This document shows positions 34,737 through 46,379 of a stretch of 64,000 nt of DNA, piece after piece; the first letter of the stretch is position 1, and each line of letters starts with the position of its first letter. The stretch spans positions 226,155-290,154 of the forward strand of contig JAOALB010000057.1 of NCBI GenBank assembly GCA_025331125.1. Reading direction: 5' to 3'. The stretch comes from Mycogone perniciosa (Eukaryota; Ascomycota; Sordariomycetes; Hypocreales; Hypocreaceae). The notes under the pieces are model-generated. The model did no database searches. It was not told the origin of the DNA and was given only the letters and a program-made list of their open reading frames with translations. Position numbers and translations under genes: made by a program.

Positions 34737-36903
34737 TTTGAGCGGGTGGGAATACGACTCATGACATGAAACGGGTAACATACATAAGTTACGAATTACA
34801 GAAACTTTCACAGAGGTATTTTGGGAGAGCATGATTTTTGGGTTTGTTTTATTGCAATTGGGGATGAACGAATGGGGTGGGATGGGATGGATGAATGAAT
34901 GAACGTATGGAAGGCGTCCCAGTTTGATCTGCATCGGTAGGCTAGGGCATCGGAGCTTTGCGGAGCTCTGTCGGGATTGGATTTTCTGCGGGAAACGGGA
35001 TGGCTGTTTGTTGTTCTCCATGGTCCCCCAGATCCTCGTCTCACGGCTGGCATGATGCGTATGTGTCGTTAACACGGATTTTCTTTTACGAGCAATGACA
35101 AGACTTATGTAGTTGCATGCGCTGGTCTGACCCTTGAGTCTACAGGGCTGGCAACATATTGACTTTTCGAACTTTATTCTCATGAATCGCGCCATAAGGG
35201 ATATTTGAGTTGTTGACATGGTAGGATGATGAATTTCAGGCATGATGAGGAGTAGTGAACCGATTGTTACGAAGTACTGTGTATTATTAATAACATTCAC
35301 GTAATAATAATCCGCTCCATTCCATTCCAACGCATACTGGGGACGGATGCTTGGCGATCTAATGAAGATAGCTCTTACGTTCGGGCCGATATATTGGGGA
35401 GAGTTACTAATAGTACGGAGTATTTACACTCGTATTTGCACACAGCTTTCAATTTTGCCCCACCACCAAATTTTACGAGTAGGATGCATTTACGGAGTAC
35501 GGAGTACTTCGTGTGGCATTACTATACGAAGTACACATTACTATTTAATAAATAGGGCAATTGCATAGGATCGAATAAAACCAACGTAAATTTACAGCCT
35601 TACAGCCTTACAGCTCAGCAGCCCGCTAAAATCTTACTGCACGCTAGATTGATTATTATTAGTTAGTTAACTGTACTCCGTACTCGTAATGTGATTGCGC
35701 GCGCCCTCTCAGCTACGAGGATCCGCAATACAGACCCATCCCTTTTCAGCCTGACGAAATCTTCCAATAGAGTCGGTTCGAAGTGCCGATTCGATTTATT
35801 AGCATCAGCGGTTATGCATGTTATTAGACGTTGAAGGGCGGACGCTCATGAGAATCGTGAGACGGTGGCATTCGGCATGATTAAGTGTAGGGCGACATGA
35901 AGCAATCCAACCAATATGGCCAACGCATTCCACAGTGACCTACAAAGGATGACGAGGCTTTTCACAGGCTCGAATGACATCCCCGTACTGCACATACTAG
36001 TACTACTCCGTACTTCTCTAATAGGTTGTTGACTGACTTATTGGGATGGATCGAGGATTTCCATATCCGGAAGTCGATTCGAGAGACCCTGGGCGTAGAG
36101 CTATGACGTCATCCTTCATAAGCAACAAGATTAGCACAAGAGTTAAAGAGAGAGCAAATGCTGAAGAAATGAAGTTCCAACGGGTTTTGAGGGTGGGGCG
36201 GCGAAGCGAATGCGAAGTGCGTCTGTGAGTTCGTGTCTACGCCTAATATTACTCCATTGTCTCTAGGGCGATGGCAGCTGATGAAGGCAATTGTCAATAC
36301 CCAGAAGAATTTTTCTGGAATCTCATGATAAGCTTACATCTAGCTATATTTTAGGTGGAAGATATACTACGAGTACGGAGTACATCAGGCCCAATGATCC
36401 GAAGGACGGGCTCGGCAAATGCTAGTGGTATGGAGGCCATATTGTTGGTCCCGTCGTTAATGCAAACCTTTCCGAACGAGCCAATCGGGCTGCCTTTGGC
36501 TCCCGCACAAGCGAGTGCGAGCATCCCATTCAATATCGTTGTGGATGACTTGGCCAATAGTCAGAGACAAAGACGTGGCCAATAGTGGAGAAGACGGTTG
36601 AAACATCCATCCAGCTATACATATGATGGTAATGACACACGCCTTTGCCTCTAGTTCATCTGAACATTGCCCGGGGTTCGTGAAGGACCGGATGAGCATA
36701 CGACTTGCATCGCTTCGAGGCAGAGCGACGGAGGGGCTAGGAGAGCTCCTCATCCAGTATTAATGTCGCTTGATTCTCTCCTCTGGGCATTTGCATGAAA
36801 GGAAAATGACACCTCAGTCACTTGATTTAATACCGACCTTTCATCGCATCGATTGCGAATTTTGCAAGATACCTCCCGGCCAACCGACCGTTCTCCCTCT
36901 ATC
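34737..36903. other. Intergenic, about 2.2 kb
   Basis: No gene is visible. There is a cluster of ACTCCGTA/TACGGAGT motifs (about 35406, 35491-35505, 35671, 36006, 36371). Small open frames here lack coding character. Confidence 0.5.
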
Positions 36904-38730
36904 ATGATGGAGGCAAGCCGCGGAGGGGGCGTCTGTAATGAGGATACTTCAGGAATAGAAACCCCAACGATGGCCCGTAGCGACTTGAAGCAGAAGACTA
37001 TCTCTCCGCTGAGATTCTGGTTGCTATGTGTTGGGTAGGTATCCTCCTCCTTGAGCAGCATCCTCCATATTTCTTCGCGCGCTGATTCACAATCACAGGG
37101 TCTGTCTCGGTTTATTCCTTAGCATGCTCGATAGTTCTATCGTTGCAACATGCATCTACACCATCGGAGTCGAATTCAAGTCTCTTCACGACGTCAACTG
37201 GGTTGCCCTGGCCTACACCCTGGCTTCACTGGGCTGCGCCGTCGTCTTCTCCCGTGTTTCCGATGTCGTCGGCCGCCGTGATGCGTTCATCGCCGCCTAT
37301 GTTATTTTCTTTGGCTTCTCGCTCGCCTGTGGCTTTTCACAAAATATCTACCAACTCACCGCATTCAGGGCCCTCCAGGGCGTTGGTGGCTCGGGTCTTT
37401 ACTCGCTTACCATGATTATGCTTCCAGAAGTTAGTCCGGTGCCTTTGCGGCATCATATTGGGTCGATGATAGGAATGGTAATTGCTATTTCTGGCGTTCT
37501 GGGACCTGTATTGGGTGGCGTTTTTGCTGCCTCTGCTTCGTGGAGATGGGTCTTCTGGATCAAGTAACCCCCCCCTTTTCTCCATTCTCTCTGCGTCTCC
37601 GTTCAAGTAGCTGACAGGCTCCAGCGGCCCTGTTGGTGCTGTCTCACTGGCTATCTTTTTTCTCGCCTATCCCAAGGCCGAATATCTGCCCGCGATTGAA
37701 CGACGCTCTTGGAGAGAGCTTGACTACCCCGGATCTTTTCTCACCATCGCTGCCGCTGTTCTCGTCGTGTTTTCCTTTCAAAACGCTGGTGCATATTCAG
37801 GCATATCTGGTGGCGTTTGGAACACAGCCGTCTTTATTGCACCCTTGGTGGCTGGATTAATTTGCTGGGTTATGCTCTTCCTCTGGCAATACGCCATCCA
37901 GCAACGATACTCGCATCGATTCATGCCGGCTTTCCCCATCAACCTCTTCCGAAACCGTGTCTATTCTGCAGCCACGCTGAACACACTATTTCTTGGATAT
38001 CCGGCCTTTGTGCTGATTTATGGCGTGCCACTGCGGGTTCAGGTCGTCGGCGGCAAGTCGGCTCTTCAAGCTGGAGTCATGCTACTACCCATGCTGGGAA
38101 CTGTTGCCTTTGGTAGTATTATTTGCGGTGCTATCAATGCTTCCAGGAACCTTATATTTGAGACATTGCTATTTGGATCATGTTTGATGTTGGTAGGGTG
38201 CGGTATGTTTACCACCTTGTCGCATGAGTTGGATCAGGCCAAGCTACTTGGCTTTCTGGCTTTCTGCGGGCTTGGGTATGGACTGGCTGTGTCATCATGT
38301 ACTATGATTGCGACAGCTGGAGCGCCTCAGGAAGACTACGGTAGGTCCATTAAAAGAACTCTGTTTGGCATTTTCGCCCGCTGACATTCGGATAGCTCCC
38401 GCGCAAGGCATCATTGCTCAGCTCCGCCTCCTCGGCGGCAGCTTGGGCATTGCCGCATCTACAGCTATCCTCGGCAGCAAGACATCCCAATACCTGACTG
38501 GTGTTTTGACGCCGCAAGAACTCGCCACTATTGGTGGCGGACACTCACAGTTGACGGGGGAGCAATGGGAAGCTGTGAGATTTGTCTACGCTGAAGCGTT
38601 CCGAACGGATATGATTGCTGCAACGGCCATTGCCGGCGCGGCGGTGGTTCTCTCTCTGGGAGCGTATCAACGTGTGAGAAAGCCTCTGTTCGCTGAAGCA
38701 GCGGCTGTGACTGAGGTGCAAGAGATGTGA
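36904..38730 (+). CDS. MFS multidrug transporter, DHA2 (14-TM) type
   Basis: There are four exons: 36904..37034, 37099..37563, 37625..38340 and 38396..38730. Introns are 64, 61 and 55 nt, all GT-AG, giving 548 residues. The frame-restoring joins give VGVCLGLFLSMLDSSIVAT (first helix with the DHA2 motif), SDVVGRRDAF (motif A), FRALQGVGGSGLY (motif B), GVLGPVLGGVFA (motif C) and WINGPVGAVSL. About 14 hydrophobic segments can be counted. The family exports drugs and secondary metabolites in exchange for protons across the plasma membrane. No biosynthetic genes are next to it, so a substrate cannot be inferred. The short cytoplasmic N-terminus of about 40 residues is usual. Confidence 0.9.
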
Positions 38731-39439
38731 TGATGGCTCGCGGTTGCGGTCCAGCTGTGTTACTCTTGCCAAACCATCTCCACTAAGCAGTTTGTCAGTT
38801 ATTGTAACAAACTGGGGAGATGATTATACATATATTTCTTAAGTTCTGAATGTACATTCTTACGGCAACCATATTATTAATGGACACACGTCTCCCAGTA
38901 TTATTGCAAGTCCTACATCACACTGCAAATATAAGCCAAGAGACACAGGGACAGTCTGACAACGAATAAATAAATATTCCACCGTAGAATCCAATGATGC
39001 CGTGTATATCTGCTCCCGTGTTACTCATAGGGGCTAGTAACGTTACCGAGTCGTCATCCACCACATTCTTTTGGAATTGGCAGAAGGGTTTTTGGAACTA
39101 GATCTCGCTGGAAGCTACCGCTAGCTAAGAATAGTTTCATTTGCCATCTCCTAACTCTGACAGGCAGACGTGATCTGCCTCAGGAATGCGAGATATCGGG
39201 ACGTTTGCCATCTGAACGCAAGACATGCATTCAGAGGTAAGACCTTGCCTTCTGACTCGTTCCAGTTTTAGAAGAATAGGTAACGTCTTACAGGTTCTCC
39301 CACTCAACAAAAGGGCTTTTGAGAAGATGATAAATAGTAGTCGTCCTAAGGAATGTTTTCTCAAACGCAACACGATTTACTAGATGCCCGCGGTGAAATA
39401 ACTCTTCCCATAACGATTCTGAACATTGGGTATGAATCT
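38731..39439. other. Intergenic, transition to accessory region
   Basis: This is the 3' region of the transporter. No gene is seen. From here rightwards, intact genes become sparse and relics begin. Confidence 0.5.
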
Positions 39440-41353
39440 AGATTCGAATCTCAAAGAACCGCTCGCAAATACGGGTGGAGAGATATCTTAGAATGTCCCA
39501 AAAACCTTTGGTGCTAGAGGCACCAATTGTGCCAGACTGACTTCTAAGAGCGTAACACCATCTTGTCCGATCTTGTCGGCTGATCTCACACCTATTAAGC
39601 ATTTGTCGAAGCTGACCAACGTCATGGCGCAAGATCGTAGTCCATATCGGATCAAAGCTTCCAAAGATGCAATATTGGACTACACCTGGGAATAAGCTGT
39701 AATAGTAAAGCTCATTTCAGGCAGAAGTACGTTTTTGTAGCGGCGGTGGTAAGACTTCTTCTAGTTTGCCTGGGTTCAATACGTGTAGATGTCGAGCTGT
39801 AAAACTTTTGATCTCGCTGTTCATTAGCCGTCCTGATAACCCTGATCGGCTCTGTTCGGTCGAATGCAAGCATCTGTTTCTACCCATGCTGTTGGAAATC
39901 GCCGTGAGAACGTGAGAATATCTCATCTGATTGGAGTCTTGGATTTCTGGGCCGTGCATGCGACCCTCATAGCTGTTGTGATTTTGAAATTTCTTCTGAA
40001 ATATCTTGAGAGATCAAATCAACGACAGTATTAAGCTTACCATTCAATATCTGCGCAATGGGTTCATGAACCTGTCCCAATTCTGCGCGGATTATCCTGG
40101 AAAGGGGCCTAAATCGTTCGGGACCTTGTTCGTTGGGACTGAGATTATTTTTTGACTGTCTATCATTAAAGACTTGAAGAGCTTTTAGTCTGCTCCCGAT
40201 ATCCAAGTGCTGTTTTGATGAAATTAATTGCATAACCGAGACCGAGAGACATATATCATCTCCATGGGAGACGTTTCTTATCGTTGACAACGCCACGATT
40301 TGTTCATTTGACAGTATTACTGCTCGCCAGCTGGTCGAGGGATATCTTGAACGAATCGACTATATCACCGGTTCGCAAGCCGGTTTATCTATATGATATC
40401 GGCCCTGGGACCCTTGCGGTAACAGCGGATGTTGTGATCTTAACCACTCAAGACAATATCTACCTACCAATTATGCTCAGTGCCAAAGTCGTTGTGACCT
40501 TGTCGATTTGCTCTTTTGAGAGACGATCTGGACTCGATCGGCAAAGTTTGCCAACTCATTCTCGGGTGTGCTCGACGTGGAGGGATCAACGAAGTAATAC
40601 CTGTAGAAAGAACCCCCGTGTTCACAATTCACCATAGAGGAGCTATGTGAGTGTATCGCCACGAATAGTATAGACTCTATGGTTGTCGATGCAAAGGTAC
40701 GCTTGCCGCGTCTGGACTTGCAAAGACGAGGGAAAACCTCGGTCATCTGACAATGGATCCCCTTTTGCAAATTTGCAGAACCCCTCCTTTCCTCTACCTC
40801 GCGCGTACCGATGGCTTCCCGAATGTGTAGGATGTAGTCCCTTCTTCTGCAGTATCCTCCTTCAGCATAACTTTGTTGGTTAGAAGAAACCTCCGATCGT
40901 ATTCGTAGCAAACGGTAGAATTTGATTCAACTTGCTCTCCGTTTCGAAGAACTTCAACGCAGACATTGGCGCTTCTCAACTGGACACCCTTGGTGTCAAC
41001 AGCACGTCGCGTGTGTAGCTTTCAGTGCCAGGCTGCAAGTTCCCTACTTGGTAGAGTTTGCCTGTCTTGTAATCTTTCGGTTTCCAGATTCAGAAATAGA
41101 ATAGTCCCTGAAAGGTTCCCAACACCTTGTAACATTCGTATCATTCTGTTGTCTTGACTAGGCGCCATGAGAGTAGAAGAGTTAGCCCAACGAACTTGCA
41201 ATCGCTCGAGTTTAGTTCGACTGTCTCGAACTCGTCCTCTACCACAGAGATCGGGCGACGGTGAGCATTGAATACTATCCTTATTTGGACATTTTCTTCG
41301 GTACGGCTGTCGCAATAGACCCCAATGTCATCCAACCCTGTGGGTCTGTTCAT
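39440..41353 (-). pseudogene. Degraded minus-strand gene of unknown family
   Basis: A chain of minus-strand frames shows protein-like composition that no single frame holds. Examples are ISVVEDEFETVELNSSD (41270-41200), NVCVEVLRNGEQVESNS and CYEYDRRFLLTNKVML (40970-40860), YYFVDPSTSSTPENELANF (about 40600-40530), and a helical block with LDIGSRLKALQVFNDRQSK (40230-40130). Some breaks fall at splice-like sites, for example a short gap before GTTSYTFGKPSVRARG. Others need frameshifts. I do not recognise the family. Its position among relics suggests a decayed member of a fungus-specific multi-copy family. It could also be a multi-exon gene I have failed to splice. Confidence 0.35.
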
Positions 41354-43627
41354 ATCAGAGATAGTATAATTAGCACAATTTTCTTGCTATCACCAAGGAG
41401 AGAACCCTTTAGATGCGGGATATATTGGCTTGAGAAGCACTAGTATTAGACCCAGGCCTCTTGCCCTGTTCATCATGCAAGGCAAGGTAATCATGCAAGG
41501 TGATCCGAAAATGGTACATGTTCAGTGGAAATCACCTCCTTAAACCTAGGTGCAGAATGTTAATAATCCTTTCTAGATGTCCTCAGGGTATCTCTGAACC
41601 CGAATGCACCGGCATTGTAGATTGTCCAACGCTGAGATAGGATGGATACTGACACTACCCACCTAACTGTCTTCTCCACCACGCCTCTGTATCGGACCAT
41701 ATCTCGGACGGACCACGAAAGGTCGTCTCATGATAGTACTAGTCCTCTTCTCGCACTCACCAACACCTCCCATCAAGCTCATAGAGCAGACTATCGATAC
41801 CGCTTCCTTGCCTAATACTCGCACGGCTAGAATCGTGCAGTGAGTTGGCTTAGCGTAGTCATAGAGTGGGTCTGAACAAGGATGTTGTGCTGATCGTGTG
41901 CTCTTGTAGGATTAGTTCCTGTTCGCGCTAACATCTAAACCTACTGCGACTCCTACGTAAGGCATGTATCCCTTGAGGCTGAGAAGGTACATCTAATACT
42001 AACTACTATTGGCAGCTGGTTCGAACAGATAGGATTCCTCCCCCGGTGTAGTGTGACATCTGCAATGGAACTACTTTTGGTGTTTGAAATTGTTGGTCCC
42101 TTTATTGTACATCTAGCTTAGTAGCGCGGAGATGTCTATTTTCCATGACCTACTACTAAGTCGTAGGAATTCCTTTGGAAGGCTGGGCCAATCTCGTATA
42201 TTTTGTGGTACTGGTAGTAGAAATACAAGTATCATTTAAGATTAAATCTAAAGCCTGGAAGCTTATGTTATCTCGTAATCAATCCCCCGGACTCCGTTTC
42301 CGTTGGACTGTTCCGAGTTCGGCAGGGTCGAGATTAGTGCTTGAAGGCCCGAACCCACCATTGATGTGGAAACTCAAGCATGCTGGGAATGATAGAGTCA
42401 AAGAATGTGAGTAGTACGGAGTACTTAGTATCAATATGGATAACTTGCCGCAAATGCATAAAGGGGATGCAAGGGTGTGAGCTTTTTTAGGAGTAATACC
42501 AACTAGCGTGCTTATGTTGATTAGATTTTCGATATAATGCACAGAGTACGGAGTGCCTCAACCTAACTTCACAGCCTAGCCTCACTTTGATGATCCTTTC
42601 TATAGATACCTCGCCAGCTAATTGAGAAAAACAATGGACAACATGGCTAGTAGGAAGGACGCACGTGGCCTAGCTGTGGAGACAAAATGAGAAGTGATAT
42701 CATGGCACAATACCCCATGCTTGAGTTGAGGCATGCCCCACTAGGAATAGTATGAGTTCAAGGTCCTTGAAAATGATCGTCTTCTATTAGGTAGGACTAG
42801 TAATGGCGGCAAGATAGAGTTCCTTTTACTCCGTACAGTGTAGTACATACGTATTACTACTTATGCGTATGTTCCGTACTCTATAATAGCACCACTGCTA
42901 TGTAGTCCGGAGCGTCGGGGTTCCATAGTAGTCCTTCCATGTGATCAATACCGAATTTCGGGATATTATCTCCACATTACGCCTTAATTGTATGTATGTA
43001 TCTATCGGTTCACTATTCCACCTCTTGAAGCCCGGCCCTGTTCTGCAAATCCCGAAGTCGTCTAGTTATTAGCTCATTACTACTATTTCAATGCTCTCAG
43101 TATTAAACCGAGTCACCAAAGCGGTCATTTCAAGAATTGAAGAAATCAAGACGTGCTTCCAATGCCCTGATTACTACTACTAGTGTGCTAATGTAGATAT
43201 TTTATTCTCCTTTCTAGAACTTCTAGAAAACGGTGCGATCGTTGTTCGAGCTACCGTAGCACACAGGCAGTCGCGTTACGTCAGAGAAAGAAAGAGCAGA
43301 AATAAGGTGTTCTAGCATTAATAATTCCAAAGAAGATTCCAAACAGCCAGGTTCTTAATTGGCTTGCATGCTGCAGTTACTCTCCAATGAGGAAACATGC
43401 AAGACCCGAGTATGTCTCCCAGCTCAGAAGAAGTCGTGATTTACAAGTAAGATGAAGTAGCACTCCGTGAACTCCGTAACACTAACTTAATTATCAATAC
43501 GCCGTATCTCCATACGATGCACTCGTGTACCTATACAGATACGCCGTATTGTACTCCATACTCTGTAAGCACTAGTTGTAGATCACGGATGGCGTAAAGT
43601 TGGTGGGTTTCACTAGTGTCTGCCAAG

Positions 43628-43757
43628 AAGTTCGACTTTACTCGCATAGCCAGCTCTGAACTAATAATACTACGAGTACTGCTCGTGGCAGTCTGCTAAC
43701 ATGTTCGACTCTAATGTAGCCAGCTCTGAGCTACGAATACAATACTCGTACTATTCT
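43628..43757. repeat. Local imperfect direct repeat
   Basis: Two segments, about 43628-43683 and 43702-43757, share TTCGACT, TAGCCAGCTCTGA-CTA and a TACTCGTA/ACGAGTACT core. They are spaced about 74 bases apart. This looks like a degenerate tandem duplication. Confidence 0.5.
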
Positions 43758-44234
43758 CAAAAAGCAAATGACCCTCAGCCACAATTATGGGTCTTGCTGG
43801 TCATACAGCGAGATTACACGTATCGCCGCCAATCTCCCCTGTCTGTGCCCGGCTTGTGTGGTATGCACCTGTACTAGGGGTTGCTACTAGGTTCCCCGTC
43901 TGCTGCAGATCTTAATTGCATCGATCTACGGAGTACTACGTACCATGCTGACGCGCTACTACGAAAAGTAGTGGTCGAGGATAGTATCATGAACCTGGTT
44001 CTAGGCGCGAGCTGCCCGCCGTTCTGAGAGACTGGTGTTATTTGCAGCAGCCTTCTGCTTCTGGTGCTCTTCTGTACCCACTTGGTGATGTCAAGGAATA
44101 GGCAGACGGGTAGGCTATTTTTCGAATCTAAAGTATGGAGCACAGAGTATGGAGTATGAGTTAACGGGGTGATAGTATTAGTATTCAGCCCCGATTCTGT
44201 GTTGACTCAGACGATGAGGCTCAGGGCTCTTTTA

Positions 44235-44247
44235 GATATATATTTAA
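44235..44247 (+). promoter_or_regulatory. TATA-like element of the secreted-protein gene
   Basis: GATATATATTTAA lies about 150 bases upstream of the ATG at 44392, and is followed by an A/C-rich leader. It is an unusually good TATA box for this window and suggests an inducible promoter. Confidence 0.45.
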
Positions 44248-44391
44248 CCCCCCATACTCCGTAGAGGATCTGAAAAAGCAAACAAGCAAACAAATCATCT
44301 CATTCTGGTTCTCTTCTAGTTACCCTACCACGAAAAACTACATCACCCCATCATACCACAAGCTCTATCATATTGCCCATCAAAAACCAAA

Positions 44392-44739
44392 ATGGTCCAG
44401 TTCATAACAGTCGCCCTCGGCGCCATGATGGCCCTCGCCTCTCCCGCTCTTGGTGGTCGCAAATATGTCCAAGTCAACTACTACTACGACGGCGGCTGCA
44501 CACAATACGCCACCAACCCCCCAACTGTTCCAAACAAATCAACCTACAATTGGGCGTGGAACTGGTCAAACAGCGCAAGCATTGCCAACTGTGAGGGCTA
44601 CGATCTATGCCATTGTACATTCTACACCGGATTGAATGGAGAGGGAGAGATCAGATGGGTGGATTACCACAGCTCCAACAACCGCTGTGCCTCTTACTGG
44701 GGCAAAGGCTTCAAGTCATTCAACTGCGTTTACCTCTAA
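44392..44739 (+). CDS. Small secreted cysteine-rich protein
   Basis: This is a single exon of 115 residues with a good context at the start (CAAAATGG). The N-terminus MVQFITVALGAMMALASPALG is a signal peptide with a likely cleavage after ALG. The mature part of about 94 residues has six cysteines (GGCTQY, NCEGY, LCHC, RCASYW, FNCVYL), many aromatic residues and N-glycosylation sites (NKST, NWSN). This is the profile of fungal effector-like or antimicrobial secreted proteins stabilised by three disulfides. I do not recognise a named family. It is the only clearly intact gene between 38.7 and 51.6 kb. Confidence 0.8.
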   Translation: MVQFITVALGAMMALASPALGGRKYVQVNYYYDGGCTQYATNPPTVPNKSTYNWAWNWSNSASIANCEGYDLCHCTFYTGLNGEGEIRWVDYHSSNNRCASYWGKGFKSFNCVYL

Positions 44740-46379
44740 AGGCGCGTGTTGAAGGATACCCGGGACCTCTATACCGAAGTTCACTTCTACATTATCTCTT
44801 CTTTGACTATATTTTGTTGCGCTGTGGGAATCAGGGTCCGACAAACTTGTTGATACGGAAGACTCGATTACACATTTGTATATAAGCCAACAGCGTTCCC
44901 TTTACGAGTACATATGGCGCAAGAAACTGCACATCTCACAAATCAGTATATATAGCACAGTTGTACATCTCACAGATTAGTATATATTACACAAGCAACT
45001 GCACATTCCACACATTCATTCACTTTCCAAGCTATTGCAATTATCTCATCTTGGTCCACAGTTGATTTACTTTCTCTCCAAAGCGTACAGAGCAACGCTC
45101 CCTGAGAGTACAAAGTACCATTCTACACTTGAAAATGAAGCCCGGGCCTAATCGAACCATGCCAATCTGGATCCAAGCTGACTAATTGCTCCGAAATCCT
45201 CCATGGCTGCAGTAGCGCTTATATGCCCCGAAAAAATCCACCCAGATCGTTACCATGATCATCAACAATGGCCTAGTCTAGAACGCTGCGATCATACATA
45301 GTAGTAGTAGTAGTATTACTGGTAGTATCATAGATAAAGATATCCCTGATCTGGGTAAAACTCCAAAACTCGCCTAAAATTTGCCACGCTTACGGTAGAT
45401 AGGAATGATTCGCTATTAGAGTGGTTTCTAGATGAGCTTCTCTCTGCAGTTTCATTCAACAACAAGCATAAAAACTTACAAGAAATCTCGCTGGTCTTCG
45501 ATGACTGGCACTTCGTATAGTTGGAGGCTATAAAGAGATAGTAAGTAATACTATCATAGCTACTCATAGATTTAAATTGAGCAGATGTCGCTCATGACTG
45601 TGCCGAATACGGAAGGTATGAGAACGGAATACTTGTACGCCCTAAGTTTACAAAAAAAGGGCCACCATATTAGAGAGTACTCCGTGGGGCGTAGACTATT
45701 AGGTAAATGATGCCTGGTTAAGTACTTCAACCAGGTACTCCGTACATATATTGATAAATGACCATTGTGGAGCATTACGTATCAAAAACTATTATGATGC
45801 CAAGGAAGCATGGGCTAAGGAGTTAACGCTACAACGCATAGCGAGTGCCTAATCTTAGGTCCAAGCACACGTGTACTAGTTGTAAGCACTAGTATTTCTT
45901 ACAATGGCTGGGGAAGGGGGTTGGTTCGGTTTTCAGCATTGAGATAGGTCAAGAGCCTTGTTAGCTATTCATGGCCACCCTGTGAAATGATAGGGTAAGG
46001 AACATGCACCCCGGTGAAAGCGTTGACGATAAGAAGTAGGCATTTAACACTCAAGTGCTAGCTAGGTCACATCAACAACAGCATGATGCATGCATGGTTA
46101 TTCGGAAAGCTTTTTCGAATTTCTTTGTATTGTCCTTTCCCTCCTTCCACCCTCCTTCATTGGCGATGTCAATCTTCCGAGCTACTTGAGAATGCAGTCT
46201 GTCTATCTTTCTAATCCCAGCTCACGGCAGGTTTAGATGAAAGTCCGTCCTGGTAGTCACCAAAAGCCCCATGGTGACTGACACGATAAGTCCGTTGTCG
46301 TCAAGCAGAACAGGGTATTATTACGTCCATGAACACTGCGGAATCAACAACCGCTGGACCCGTTCCTATCGATCATAGC
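44740..46379. other. Gene-poor stretch
   Basis: No intact gene is visible. A minus-strand 79-codon frame at 45328-45567 contains a protein-like patch (SESFLSTVSVANFRRVLEF) that may be a relic. A short tandem repeat lies at 44927-44995 and TAG triplets near 45300-45313. Confidence 0.45.
44927..44995. repeat. Two-copy 34-bp tandem repeat
   Basis: The unit CACATCTCACAAATCAGTAT plus TATATAGCACAG is repeated with a 34-base period. A partial third copy begins near 45000. Confidence 0.6.

Larger units (their letters stand above)
41354..44391. other. Gene-free stretch, about 3 kb
   Basis: No coding region is supported. The stretch contains many ACTCCGTA/TACGGAGT motifs (about 42415, 42545, 42827, 43471, 43927, 44257), a local duplication at 43628-43757, and the promoter of the secreted-protein gene at its right end. 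Confidence 0.5.
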
